A stretch of DNA of 64,000 nt from Candidatus Villigracilis adiacens (lineage in GTDB: Bacteria; Chloroflexota; Anaerolineae; Anaerolineales; Villigracilaceae), in the NCBI GenBank assembly GCA_016703605.1, contig JADJBU010000016.1, positions 1 to 64,000 on the forward strand. Direction: 5' to 3'. This document shows, in pieces, positions 50,027 through 58,662 of the stretch. The stretch's first letter is position 1. Every line of letters starts with the position of its first letter. Both the position numbers and the translations under genes were made by a program. The notes beneath the pieces are model-generated. The model saw nothing but the letters and a program-made list of their open reading frames with translations, was not told the DNA's origin and made no database searches.

Positions 50027-50065
50027 ATGTCCATCGAATACTGCCGCGCCTGCGGCTGGCTTTGA
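50027..50065 (+). pseudogene. Truncated start of an Rdx/SelW-like protein
   Basis: GGAGG (50018-50022) then ATG and the peptide MSIEYCRACGWL before a TGA. The peptide matches the CxxC start of Rdx/SelW-family thioredoxin-like proteins (IEYCxxC). Nothing of the remaining fold follows in any phase; repeats begin within about 60 nt. It reads as a gene remnant cut by repeat-rich DNA, or a chance match. Confidence 0.4.
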
Positions 50066-50536
50066 AACGCCCACGGTCAGCAAAAGGTATCCTCTCAATT
50101 ATTCTGGGTGGTTATTCGCCTTTTTAACGCAAAGGCGCAAAGAAAATCGGCTCTTCCGTAATTGATGGGAAAGAGCCTTACCACGAAGGTCACAAAGTAC
50201 ACAAAGGGGAAAAAGGCGTCAAATTTACAGGCGTTTTTCCTTCGCGACCTTCGTGCCTTTGTGGTGAAAATGGTTTTCCCGTTAAAAACGGTAGAACCAG
50301 AAAATCGAATTTCGCCGCGCAAAATCAAGCAAAAGTGAATCTTTGCCTTTGAAAAGCCCGGCGTCTCTGCCTTATGGTTTTGCCCCGAAATTTTGAGAAG
50401 ATACAACAAAAGCGCCATCACGCATTTATTAAAACGCGCATGTCGCTTCGAAGGCTTCATGGGCTCGATCATGTCGGATGAGCCGTTGGGAAATTTACGA
50501 ACTATCTGTTGTCCGGCCCCCATATTTTTTATAAAC
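50066..50536. repeat. 470-bp gene-free repeat region
   Basis: ACGCAAAGGCGCAAAG, TTACCACGAAGGTCACAAAG and its inverted partner CGACCTTCGTGCCTTTGTGG, and GTTTTCCCGTTAAAAACGG. These are common CTTTGTGG-type repeats also seen at about 5434 and 55183. A 142-codon minus ORF across it is rejected. Confidence 0.6.
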
Positions 50537-51844
50537 CTACCCCTTTTTCTTTTTGCGGGGCATTAACTTCCCGATCTCGGTACGGATGACGCGGTTGATG
50601 CGGGTGGGAATGTGGTTGATGTTCTGGGAGATCATGCGTTTGAAAAAGTTGCCGCGCCAGTTTTGCAAAATCGCCTCCATGTAAAGTTTTTCCAGCGATT
50701 TGACCTGCGCTTCGATGGAATATTTTTCGCTCAATACCAGCGAATGTTCGCCAAATTTTTTCAGGCGTTCGCGGTCGGGCAGAAGGTCGGCAAGCACATT
50801 GGCGTATTTCCTTACATCGAGCGGCGCTTCATACCCATTCAGCCCGTCTTCCAACATGCCTTCAAAGGCTTCGTCTTTGACTGCCACGAAAGGCAGCCCC
50901 GAGGCAATCGCTTCGATGACGGAAATGGGATGGACTTCGGTGGTGGAAGCCGAGAGGAATACATCTGCATCGTGAAAAACATCGGGCAGTTCGGCGCGGT
51001 TGACCATGCCCAAAAAGTGAATGCGGTCTTTGGCACGGATGGCGTTTGCCTTATCCTGAACGCCCTTGCGCGCAGAACCGTCCCCGGCAAAAACAAGGTG
51101 CGCATTGGGGACTCGTTCTGAAATGAGATCGAATGCCTCGACGATGAATTCCAGGCGCTTTTCCGGGTCCATGCGCCCGACAGTCAGGAGAATCTGCGCT
51201 TCGGGACCCAGCCGGAGCCTGTTTCGCAAAGCCCCCGGGTTTTGCGCAGCCCGGAACATGCTCAGGTCGATGCCGTTCGGGATGACGTTGATGGGTTGTT
51301 TCACCTTTTGATTCAACAACAACCGGTGGAACTTCGGCGAAGGGACGATGATCTGGTCGCCCAGATCGGTGGATGCCTTGCTGAACCACGCCGCCGCGTA
51401 TTTGATGATGCCGGTGTTGCCGATGAACTTGATGTAATGGGTGTAGTCGGTGATGGAGGTGTGGTAGGTGTAGATGAGCGGCAGCCGCTTGGTGGAGGCG
51501 GTCAGGTATGCCAGCAGCCCCACGCTCGCCGGGCTGTGCGCGTGAAGCACGTCGAAGTGCCTGCGGGTCAATTTCCAGGTGGAACGGGGTGTGCCAAGCA
51601 CAGCCACATAGATCGGCGGGTTGTTGAGATATTTCAACGAAGGCAGGCGCATCACGTTCGGTTCATTATCCTTGTAGCCGGGGAACTTTGGCGCAAAGAT
51701 GGTCACTTGATGCCCGCGCTTTTTCAAGCCCTCCGAGATCATTTGCAGCGAAACCGATACGCCGTTTACCTGCGGGGCGTAGGTATCGGTAAACAAGCCG
51801 ATGCGCAGCGAGCCGATGGGGAGTTCTGCGTTGCCTGATTCCAT
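50537..51844 (-). CDS. Glycosyltransferase family 4
   Basis: 435 residues from the ATG at 51844 (GAGGTGA at 4 nt). GT-B fold: RIGLFTDTYAPQVNGVSVSL, LHAHSPASVGLLAY, YTYHTSITDYTHYI, VIPNGIDLSMF, LLTVGRMDPEKRLEFIVEAF and FLSASTTEVHPISVIEAIASGLPFVAV (EX7E). Resembles diacylglycerol glucosyltransferase or alpha-mannosyltransferase types that make glycolipids. The C-terminus is strongly basic (RTEIGKLMPRKKKKG), suited to membrane contact. Downstream of a DUF951 gene. Confidence 0.88.
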   Translation of the reverse strand: MESGNAELPIGSLRIGLFTDTYAPQVNGVSVSLQMISEGLKKRGHQVTIFAPKFPGYKDNEPNVMRLPSLKYLNNPPIYVAVLGTPRSTWKLTRRHFDVLHAHSPASVGLLAYLTASTKRLPLIYTYHTSITDYTHYIKFIGNTGIIKYAAAWFSKASTDLGDQIIVPSPKFHRLLLNQKVKQPINVIPNGIDLSMFRAAQNPGALRNRLRLGPEAQILLTVGRMDPEKRLEFIVEAFDLISERVPNAHLVFAGDGSARKGVQDKANAIRAKDRIHFLGMVNRAELPDVFHDADVFLSASTTEVHPISVIEAIASGLPFVAVKDEAFEGMLEDGLNGYEAPLDVRKYANVLADLLPDRERLKKFGEHSLVLSEKYSIEAQVKSLEKLYMEAILQNWRGNFFKRMISQNINHIPTRINRVIRTEIGKLMPRKKKKG

Positions 51845-51894
51845 ATATTCACCTCTATCAAGACCCTGAATGTCTTTATGATCCTTCGACAAGT

Positions 51895-52119
51895 TCAAGA
51901 TAAGCCTTTCGGGTCTGGTTTACTTTCCCGTTCCTTTTGCGAAAGATTCGTCTTCATCCGTTTTGCCAGTTCGCGGCGGGTAAGCATCGCGCGATGCCCG
52001 CAGCCTTTGCATTCCAGACCAATATCCGCGCCGAGGCGGACGACCGTCCACTCGTAGGAGCCACAAGGATGCGGTTTTCGCAGGCGCAGATGGTCGCGCA
52101 TTTGCAGATCGGGCAGCAT
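51895..52119 (-). CDS. DUF951 family protein
   Basis: 74 residues. Signature LRLRKPHPCGSYEWTVVRLGADIGLECKGCGHRAMLTRRELAKR: a beta-rich fold with C in HPCG and a CxxC knuckle. Common next to ribosome or cell-division genes in Gram-positive-like and Chloroflexota genomes; role unknown. Followed by the glycosyltransferase gene after 50 nt. Confidence 0.88.
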   Translation of the reverse strand: MLPDLQMRDHLRLRKPHPCGSYEWTVVRLGADIGLECKGCGHRAMLTRRELAKRMKTNLSQKERESKPDPKGLS

Positions 52120-52497
52120 GGGAGGATTATACCTTTACGACCGTTGGCAATGAATAATTCGCTTGCAGAGGGCGCGCTAAAAGTTGGTAGACGGGATTGC
52201 TCCCTTCGCCGTTCCCGGTGAAGGGTTTACCCGCAACACGCCGCCGAGGACGGCGGCTTTGAGCATACTTATATCAACCTTTGCTTTCACCCGCGCGTGC
52301 AAGCAAAGGTTGTCAGTTTGGACTGCAAAAACCTGCCCTGAGCCTGTCGAAGGGTCTCCCGACTTTGGACTGCAAAATCAGGAGGTTTTGCAGTCCAAAT
52401 AACAAACTTTGAGCGCTCCCACCCTGCTGCTCCTGCGTTATAAGATGCGGGCTGGTGGTAAAATCCGCCAATACTTTTGTGACCCGGCGGAGGCGTC
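52120..52497. repeat. Gene-free region with dispersed repeats
   Basis: Contains CCTGCCCTGAGCCTGTCGAA (about 52332) and the second copy (52355-52416) of the GGACTGCAAAATC hairpin at 15061-15123. GGTGGTAAAATCC (about 52452) is a likely -10 for the next gene. No gene seen. Confidence 0.7.
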
Positions 52498-53394
52498 ATG
52501 AATAAATCCGTTTTTCCAACTGCGCGGGATTTTCAGGAATCTCATCGTAAACTGATGGGTGAATATGTTGCCGCGATTGATATTGCCTCCCGACTGCCTT
52601 TTTTTGTCAATCTGACAGAGCTGCTTGTGCCGGAGGAAAACGAATCAGCGTTCATGCGGTGGAACAGACTGGGGATGAGTTTTTTTACCCCCTTTACATG
52701 GAAACCCTTCCTTGTTTTTCTGATCGAGATGCATATCCGCTCAAAGGCGGGGGAAATGATCGTCGCGTACAACCAGCTTGCCCTGCGCCTGCCGGCGGGC
52801 AGGGAATACAACCGGTTTCGAACGGCGTTGAAGGCGGCGGCGGGCGAGTGCAACCAGATGAATGAAACGCTGGTCGCCTGGAAGAGCGGAAAAACCTTTA
52901 TGGCGGGAGCGGTTCCGGTTGCCTTGGGCTGGTTCACATCCTGGCTCGGCACAGATGATGTCCTTTCTGCCCTGCCGCGCTTTGGGGTGATGGTTTCAGA
53001 GAATTTTGCCTCAGGCGATTATCAATTGTTCGCGCGGGTTTCACTTTGGGTCGCCATATCAACCGGGTTATTCCTGTTTCTTTTGAATCAGGCATTCGAA
53101 GGGAAGCGCGCCGTCTTCCTGCCGGTTTTTACCCTGGATAAAATCAAAGCATCGTCCCATAATGTTTACGCCAGCGAAGACGCCCTGTTCGAATTAATTG
53201 GACACAGGAAAACGCCTGAGTTCGCCCTGGATGCCCTGGGGTTGACCGTTGGCATGATTGCCGCGCTTGCATTGTTCATGCTGCGGATTCGGTATTATCC
53301 ATTCTCAACAAGCGTCTTGAATTATTGCGGCGTTATTGCCATTTCTGCCGTTGTTGTAATTGCATTTATTCACTACAAGCGCCGTTGGAAGTAG
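52498..53394 (+). CDS. Membrane protein of unknown function
   Basis: 298 residues; ATG after GGCGGAGG. Hydrophobic segments: TFMAGAVPVALGWFTSWL, VSLWVAISTGLFLFLLNQ, ALGLTVGMIAALALFMLRI and YCGVIAISAVVVIAFIHY. The first 140 residues are soluble and helical. Followed by a terminator. Not recognised. Confidence 0.7.
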   Translation: MNKSVFPTARDFQESHRKLMGEYVAAIDIASRLPFFVNLTELLVPEENESAFMRWNRLGMSFFTPFTWKPFLVFLIEMHIRSKAGEMIVAYNQLALRLPAGREYNRFRTALKAAAGECNQMNETLVAWKSGKTFMAGAVPVALGWFTSWLGTDDVLSALPRFGVMVSENFASGDYQLFARVSLWVAISTGLFLFLLNQAFEGKRAVFLPVFTLDKIKASSHNVYASEDALFELIGHRKTPEFALDALGLTVGMIAALALFMLRIRYYPFSTSVLNYCGVIAISAVVVIAFIHYKRRWK

Positions 53395-53782
53395 CGGCGC
53401 GCCAGTCAATCCTTTATCCGTGTGAATTGCAAAACCTGCCCTGAACCTGTTGAGGGACCCTTGAATTTGCCTGCGCCCAAAGTAATACAGGGGGCGCAAA
53501 CAGCAAAATGTATGGTGGAGAATCGGGGAGGTGGGTTTCGGCGGATGTGTAGGTCAGGCGCGGCGATAAAACGCGAGGCTCATCCATGAAAAGCGTGAAG
53601 GTGACAGTCGCTTGCAAAGCGATTGTCACCTTTTTTGCGCAGATTCTGTATATGGGTCAAACGCCAATTCGCTAACCGGGCGAATAGCGCGAATTCTTCG
53701 CGGGATGAGTTATATTCGCGTTGTTTACACAGGATTTTCTTTGTTCCGCCAGATGGGTGTTTTTTACGGGTGATCCTGAATT
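53395..53782. repeat. Gene-free region before cysS
   Basis: CCTGCCCTGAACCTGTTGAGGG (about 53437) is a variant of the CCTGAGCCTGTCGAAGG repeat. The terminator at 53600-53636 follows. The rest, GCGCGAATTCTTCGCGGG, is simple repeat. No gene seen. Confidence 0.6.
53600..53636 (+). terminator. Terminator hairpin
   Basis: GGTGACAGTCGCTT and AAGCGATTGTCACC pair around GCA, followed by TTTTTT. It is 200 nt after the membrane-protein gene. Confidence 0.85.
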
Positions 53783-55183
53783 TTATGCCCATTTCCAGGT
53801 TGTGCCATCCTTGCTGTCTTCGATGGCGACGCCCAGCGCTTTGAGCTGGTCGCGGATCTCATCGGAGCGCTTCCAGTTTTTGTCTTTGCGGGCTTGGGCG
53901 CGTTCGGCGAGGAGGGCTTCCACCTGGGCTTCGTCTTCGCTCGAGCCTTTTTTCTCTTCGAGTTTCAAGCCGAGCACGCCAGCCAGTTGTTTGAAAGTCT
54001 CTTGCGCAGAAGCGAGTTGTTCGCCGGTTGCGCCGTTATCGCGGGCGGTGTTGACGGACTTGGAGAGTTCGAAGAGTGCGGCGATGGCTCCGGCAGTGTT
54101 GAAGTCATTGTCCATGGCTTCGGTGAAGTTGGCGGCAGCGGATTGAATCGAAGCGGATAAGGCATCAGTGGAGAGTCCGTTTGCTGAGGGTGAGGCAGGC
54201 TTGAGCGCGGATTTGAGGCGTTCGACGTTGCGTTCAGCGGCATCCAGCGTTTCGTCATTAAACATCAGCGGGGCGCGATACGTCCCATTCAGAACCAACA
54301 TGCGCATGACATCGGAAGAACGCTTCGAGAGGAATTCCTTGATGCTGATGATGTTGCCAAGAGACTTGGACATTTTCTCGCCGCCGAGCTGCAACATGCC
54401 GTTGTGGATCCAGTAGCGCGAGAATTCTTTGCCGGTGTAGCTTTCGCTTTGGGCAATTTCGTTTTCGTGATGGGGGAAGATCAGGTCGTTGCCGCCGCCG
54501 TGGATGTCGATCTGTTCGCCGAGTTCGGCGAGGTTCATGGCGGAGCATTCGATGTGCCAGCCGGGTCGCCCCTTGCCCCAGGGACTGTCCCATGAGATTT
54601 CGCCCGGCTTGGCGGCTTTCCAAAGCGCGAAGTCCATGGGGTGTTCTTTTTGTTCGCCGACTTCGATGCGCGCACCGGCTTGCATGTCTTCGAGCTTGCG
54701 ACCCGAGAGGCGGCCGTAATCATCGTCGCTGTTCACGCGGAAGTAGACGTCGCCATTCTGCGCGGCATAGGCGTGACCTTTTTGGATCAGCCCTTCGATG
54801 AATTGGATGATGAGCGGCATGGTGGTGCTAACCTGCGGGTTGGAGGTGGCAGGTAGAACATTCAGGCTTTTGAGGTCGGCGGCGTAATCAGCAATATAAC
54901 GTGCTGAAAGTTTGAGCGGGTCTTCGCCGAGTTGATTGGCGCGGTTGATGATCTTATCGTCCACGTCGGTGTAGTTCATGACGTGTTTGACGGAAAATCC
55001 GCGATATTCGAGATAACGGCGGACGATGTCGAAGACGATGGCAGACATGGCGTGCCCGACGTGGGCGTCGTTATAGACTGTGACCCCGCAGACGTACATT
55101 TTGACCTTGTTGGGTTCCAGGGTCTGGAATTCTTCGGTTTTGCGGGTGAGGGTGTTATAGATTTTTAACATATTATTTACCAC
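53783..55183 (-). CDS. cysS: Cysteinyl-tRNA synthetase
   Basis: 466 residues from GTG at 55183, or 462 from ATG at 55171; neither has a Shine-Dalgarno. Motifs: MYVCGVTVYNDAHVGHA (zinc Cys and HIGH), HIECSAMN, GGGNDLIFPHHENE and GEKMSKSLGN. C-terminal anticodon region with KNWKRSDEIRDQLKALGVAIEDSKDGTTWK. Charges tRNA-Cys. Confidence 0.95.
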   Translation of the reverse strand: MVNNMLKIYNTLTRKTEEFQTLEPNKVKMYVCGVTVYNDAHVGHAMSAIVFDIVRRYLEYRGFSVKHVMNYTDVDDKIINRANQLGEDPLKLSARYIADYAADLKSLNVLPATSNPQVSTTMPLIIQFIEGLIQKGHAYAAQNGDVYFRVNSDDDYGRLSGRKLEDMQAGARIEVGEQKEHPMDFALWKAAKPGEISWDSPWGKGRPGWHIECSAMNLAELGEQIDIHGGGNDLIFPHHENEIAQSESYTGKEFSRYWIHNGMLQLGGEKMSKSLGNIISIKEFLSKRSSDVMRMLVLNGTYRAPLMFNDETLDAAERNVERLKSALKPASPSANGLSTDALSASIQSAAANFTEAMDNDFNTAGAIAALFELSKSVNTARDNGATGEQLASAQETFKQLAGVLGLKLEEKKGSSEDEAQVEALLAERAQARKDKNWKRSDEIRDQLKALGVAIEDSKDGTTWKWA

Positions 55184-55298
55184 AAAGGGTCACCAGGGTA
55201 CACAAAGGATTTTTTATAAACGGGTGTATTTTACCGCATAAAAAAAACAGGACATCTATCGACGCCCTGTTCACTGCTCACTGCTCACTGTTCACTTC
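55184..55298. repeat. Repeats between PIN-TRAM gene and cysS
   Basis: ACCACAAAGGGTCACC is a CTTTGTGG-type repeat; CACTGCTCACTGCTCACTG is a 7-bp tandem array running into the PIN-TRAM C-terminal codons. Confidence 0.6.
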
Positions 55299-56378
55299 TC
55301 ACTTGTTCTTATTCTTCTTCCCATTCTCTTCCTCTACACGCCCGAAGATCATGCGCCCGGCTGAGGTTTGCAGGACCTTGGTGATGTTGACATCCATGTA
55401 TTCGCCGATGTAATCGCGCCCATTTTCGACCACAACCATTGTGCCGTCGTCCATGTAGCCGACGCCCTGGCTGTGTTCCTTGCCTTCCTGCATGATGTTG
55501 ATGCGCAGGGCTTCACCCGGCAGGACAACCGATTTGACCGCATTTGCAAGTTCGTTGATGTTGAGAACGGTGACGCCCTGTAGTTCGGCGACGCGGTTAA
55601 GGTTGTAATCGTTGGTGAGGATCGGGCTTTTCAACTGCTTGCCAAGCACCACGAGTTTGTCGTCCACTTCGCGCACGCCGTCCACGTTGATATCCGAAAT
55701 GCGGACGAGGATGTTGGGTAGTTTTTGGAGTTCAGCCAGCACTTCCATGCCGCGCCGCCCGCGCTGACGGCGCATCCCATCGGGAGAGTCTGCAATGTAT
55801 TGCAACTCGTTCAAGACGAAACGCGGAATGAGCAGCGTGCCGGGCAGGAAGCCGGTCTTGGCGATGTCGCTCACGCGCCCGTCGATGATGACGCTGGTAT
55901 CAAGCAGGATGTTGCGGTTGAGGTTGGTCCATGAGGAGGAGCCGCCGCCTTCGCTTCTTCCGCTCAATGCGCTGAGCAGACCCATGATGTCGCCCTGGCG
56001 CATGACGAAAATGGATACGCCAAAATAGGAAAAGATCAACACGCCGATGAATGGCAGGATTTCGCTGAACGGGGGGGGGAGCATCGAAAGCGGAAATGCC
56101 AGCAGGGCGGCAATCAGCAGACCAACGATCAGACCGGTTAACCCTGCGAACAGCGATTCGGCGGTCATGCGCCCCAGCAGGGAACGGATGGCTCGCGCGG
56201 GTCGGGTGGTAAAGTATGGGGTGAGAATCAGCCCAGCCAGCGCGCCAGATAAACTGAATACCAGTGTGGTGCGCAGGGCGCCTTCCGGTGAAAACTCCGA
56301 AAGTTGAAATCCCCAGTATCCCCCGGCAAACCCGAGAACGAGCATCCCTATGATGCGAAGAATAAATTCAAAACTCAT
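55299..56378 (-). CDS. PIN-TRAM membrane protein (YacL-like)
   Basis: 359 residues from the ATG at 56378 (AGGAG at 8 nt). Four membrane helices (about 4-140: LRIIGMLVLGFAGGYWGF, GALAGLILTPYF, LFAGLTGLIVGLLIAALLA, LPFIGVLIFSYFGVSIFV), then a PIN domain with NILLDTSVIIDGRVSDIA, LNELQYIADSPD, RGRRGMEVLAEL and VDDKLVVLGKQL, then a TRAM domain with MDDGTMVVVENGRDYIGEYMDV. A membrane-bound RNase-like protein conserved in Gram-positives and Chloroflexota. Confidence 0.92.
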   Translation of the reverse strand: MSFEFILRIIGMLVLGFAGGYWGFQLSEFSPEGALRTTLVFSLSGALAGLILTPYFTTRPARAIRSLLGRMTAESLFAGLTGLIVGLLIAALLAFPLSMLPPPFSEILPFIGVLIFSYFGVSIFVMRQGDIMGLLSALSGRSEGGGSSSWTNLNRNILLDTSVIIDGRVSDIAKTGFLPGTLLIPRFVLNELQYIADSPDGMRRQRGRRGMEVLAELQKLPNILVRISDINVDGVREVDDKLVVLGKQLKSPILTNDYNLNRVAELQGVTVLNINELANAVKSVVLPGEALRINIMQEGKEHSQGVGYMDDGTMVVVENGRDYIGEYMDVNITKVLQTSAGRMIFGRVEEENGKKNKNK

Positions 56379-56470
56379 CAATAACTCCTGTAACAAAAAT
56401 AATGACGCTGTCATGATAGCATGGGCGTTATTCCGCGTCAATCGGAATAAGCAATGTCTAATAAAGTTGA

Positions 56471-56476
56471 TATAAT
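56471..56476 (+). promoter_or_regulatory. -10 box of moaA
   Basis: TATAAT 17 nt before the ATG at 56494; no clear ribosome site, short leader. Confidence 0.55.
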
Positions 56477-56493
56477 CGCAATCCTCCGACCCC

Positions 56494-57498
56494 ATGACCC
56501 TTCTTGACACCTTGAACCGCCCCCTGCGCGACCTGCGCGTCTCCGTCACCGACCGCTGTAACTTCCGCTGTGTGTATTGTATGCCGAAGGAAGTGTTTGG
56601 TCCCGATTATCAGTTCCTGCACCGCGACATGGTCCTGACCTTCGAGGAGATCGCGCGCCTCGCCCGCATTTTTACCGGATTCGGCGTCAAAAAGATTCGA
56701 CTCACCGGGGGCGAGCCGCTCGTCCGCAAGGACTTTCCTGATTTGCTCAAGATGCTTTCCGAAATTCCCGATCTTGACCTGACGATGACCACAAACGGTT
56801 CGCTCCTGCCCCGGTTCGCCGACCAACTCAAAAGGTCCGGGTTGAAGCGCGTGACGGTCAGCCTCGACTCGCTCGACAACCAAATCTTCAAGTCCATGAA
56901 CGATGTGGATTTCCCCGTGGAAAAAGTGATCGAAGGCATGGATGCCGCCAAAGCCGCCGGGCTGGAACCGATCAAGGTCAACATGGTGGTCAAACGCGGG
57001 GTCAACGAGCAGAGCATCCTGCCGATGGCGCGTTTCTTCCGTGAAAAGGGATTCATCCTGCGCTTCATCGAGTACATGGATGTTGGTCACAGCAACGGCT
57101 GGCGCATGAACGATGTGGTCTCAGCGAAGGAGATCGTCAAGATCATCGGCGCTGAAATGCCGCTTGAACCCGCCGACCCGAACTACAACGGCGAAGTGGC
57201 GGAACGCTGGCGCTATAAAGACGGCGGCGGCGAGATCGGCGTGATCGCCTCGGTTACACAGGCGTTCTGCCGCGACTGCAACCGCGCGCGGCTTTCCGCC
57301 GAAGGCAAACTTTACACCTGCCTCTTTGCGGTCAGGGGGCACGACCTGCGCGAGATGGTGCGCGGCGGCGCAAGCGACGAAGAAATCGCGCAGCGGATCG
57401 AAGGCATCTGGGGAAAACGCGCCGACCGTTATTCCGAGATCCGTTCGGAAAATACAATTCCCCTTCCCAAAGTTGAAATGTCGCATATCGGCGGATAA
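56494..57498 (+). CDS. moaA: GTP 3',8-cyclase, molybdenum cofactor synthesis
   Basis: 334 residues. Radical SAM cluster CNFRCVYCMP (C22, C26, C29), KKIRLTGGEPLVRKDFPDL, and C-terminal 4Fe-4S ligands FCRDCNRARLSAEGKLYTCLFA. Ends SHIGG, the usual GG tail. First step from GTP to cyclic pyranopterin with MoaC, which is not in the window. Divergent from the PIN-TRAM gene. Confidence 0.95.
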   Translation: MTLLDTLNRPLRDLRVSVTDRCNFRCVYCMPKEVFGPDYQFLHRDMVLTFEEIARLARIFTGFGVKKIRLTGGEPLVRKDFPDLLKMLSEIPDLDLTMTTNGSLLPRFADQLKRSGLKRVTVSLDSLDNQIFKSMNDVDFPVEKVIEGMDAAKAAGLEPIKVNMVVKRGVNEQSILPMARFFREKGFILRFIEYMDVGHSNGWRMNDVVSAKEIVKIIGAEMPLEPADPNYNGEVAERWRYKDGGGEIGVIASVTQAFCRDCNRARLSAEGKLYTCLFAVRGHDLREMVRGGASDEEIAQRIEGIWGKRADRYSEIRSENTIPLPKVEMSHIGG

Positions 57499-57560
57499 CA
57501 TGGAATCAAAGCGACAGTCGCCCGCGAGGCGGCTGTCGCTTCAAATATATGGAGTAATCA

Positions 57561-58274
57561 TTGTCACAAAAAATCAAGGCAATTCTTTTCGACCTCGACG
57601 GCACCCTGCGCCATAACGTTCCAACCGGCAGCAGGGTTTTTGTCGAATACCTCAAACATATTGGCGTTCATTTTTCAGGGGAGGATGAAACCCGCGCCGA
57701 ACGCTGGGAGCATTTTTATTTTGCCAACTCACTCGAGATCCAGGCGGACAAGAAAAAATACGACCATGAGTCGGGGGGGTTTTGGGTCAACTATTCGCGG
57801 CGGCGGCTGGTGGCGCTTGGGCTTCATCCAGTGAAGGCTGCCGGCCTTGCTGCGGAAGTTTCCGCGCACATGGGCGCGAATTACAAGCCCGCCGCGCGCA
57901 TCCCCGAAGACGCCCCGCGCGCGCTCGGCATCTTAAAGGATGCGGGATACGTCCTCGGCGTGGTGTCGAACCGCGACAAACCCTTTGACGACGAACTCAA
58001 AGAAATGAACCTTCACCCGCATTTTCATTTCACGCTGGCGGCGGGCGAGGTGCAATCCTTCAAACCCGATTCGGGTATCTTTCTCAAAGCCCTCGAACTG
58101 GCGGGGACATCCGCCCGCGAGACGATGTACGTGGGCGACAATTACTTTGCCGACGCGGTCGGAGCGCATCGCGCCGGGCTGACGCCTGTCCTCTACGACC
58201 CAAGCCGACTCTTCCCCGACGCCGAGTGCGCGGTCATCCGTACGTTCGATGAATTGCATGAGTTGATAAGGTGA
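57561..58274 (+). CDS. HAD-superfamily hydrolase
   Basis: 237 residues; TTG start with GGAG at 6 nt. Motif I FDLDGTLRHN, motif II VVSNRDKP, motif IV VGDNYFADAVGAHRAGLTPV. Phosphoglycolate-phosphatase-like cap (about 20-95). Substrate unknown. Its last codons run into the 47-bp tandem repeat, so the stop codon is inside the first unit. Confidence 0.88.
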   Translation: MSQKIKAILFDLDGTLRHNVPTGSRVFVEYLKHIGVHFSGEDETRAERWEHFYFANSLEIQADKKKYDHESGGFWVNYSRRRLVALGLHPVKAAGLAAEVSAHMGANYKPAARIPEDAPRALGILKDAGYVLGVVSNRDKPFDDELKEMNLHPHFHFTLAAGEVQSFKPDSGIFLKALELAGTSARETMYVGDNYFADAVGAHRAGLTPVLYDPSRLFPDAECAVIRTFDELHELIR

Positions 58275-58628
58275 ACCCTGGCGTACTGCAAAGTTCACTT
58301 TGCGGCGAATTGACAAGGTGAACCCTGGCGTACTGCAAAGTTCACTTTGCGGCGAATTGATAAGGTGAACCCTGGCGTACTGCAAAGTTCACTTTGCGGC
58401 GAATTGACAAGGTGAACCTTGTCGTACTGCAAAGTTTACTTTGCGCCGAATTGACAAGGTGAACCTTGTCGTACTGCAAAGTTTACTTTGCGCCGAATTG
58501 ACAAGGACAAGGTGAACCTTGTCGTACTGCAAAGTTTACTTTGCGCCGAATTGACAAGGACAAGGTGAACCTTGTCGTACTGTAAAGTTTACTTTGCGCT
58601 GAATTGACAAGGTGAACCTTGTCGTACT
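58263..58628. repeat. 47/53-bp tandem repeat, seven full units and one partial
   Basis: Unit: AATTGACAAGGTGAACC, then (TT)GTCGTACTGC, then AAAGTTTACTTTGCGCCG. Each unit holds two small palindromes, ACAAGGTGAACCTTGT and GCAAAGTTTACTTTGC. The first three units read CCCTGGCG/TTCACTTTGCGG; later ones CCTTGTCG/TTTACTTTGCGC. Two units have an extra ACAAGG (53 bp). The array ends at the malic enzyme promoter. Confidence 0.93.
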
Positions 58629-58633
58629 CGCGT

Positions 58634-58639
58634 TAGAAT
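58634..58639 (+). promoter_or_regulatory. -10 box of the malic enzyme gene
   Basis: TAGAAT directly after the tandem repeat; AAGGAG lies between it and the ATG at 58663. Confidence 0.5.
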
Positions 58640-58662
58640 GGGGGTGAACAAAGGAGACTCTC

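Noticed and set aside
50027..50100. Selenoprotein SelW with an in-frame UGA
   Set aside because: The UGA is after the CxxC, not in it, and reading through gives no Rdx-like sequence; no Sec insertion element seen.
50095..50523. 142-codon minus-strand ORF
   Set aside because: Made of dispersed CTTTGTGG and CGTTAAAAACGG repeats; composition not protein-like.
58263..58628. Possible CRISPR array
   Set aside because: Units abut with no variable spacers, and no cas gene is near; it is a plain tandem repeat.
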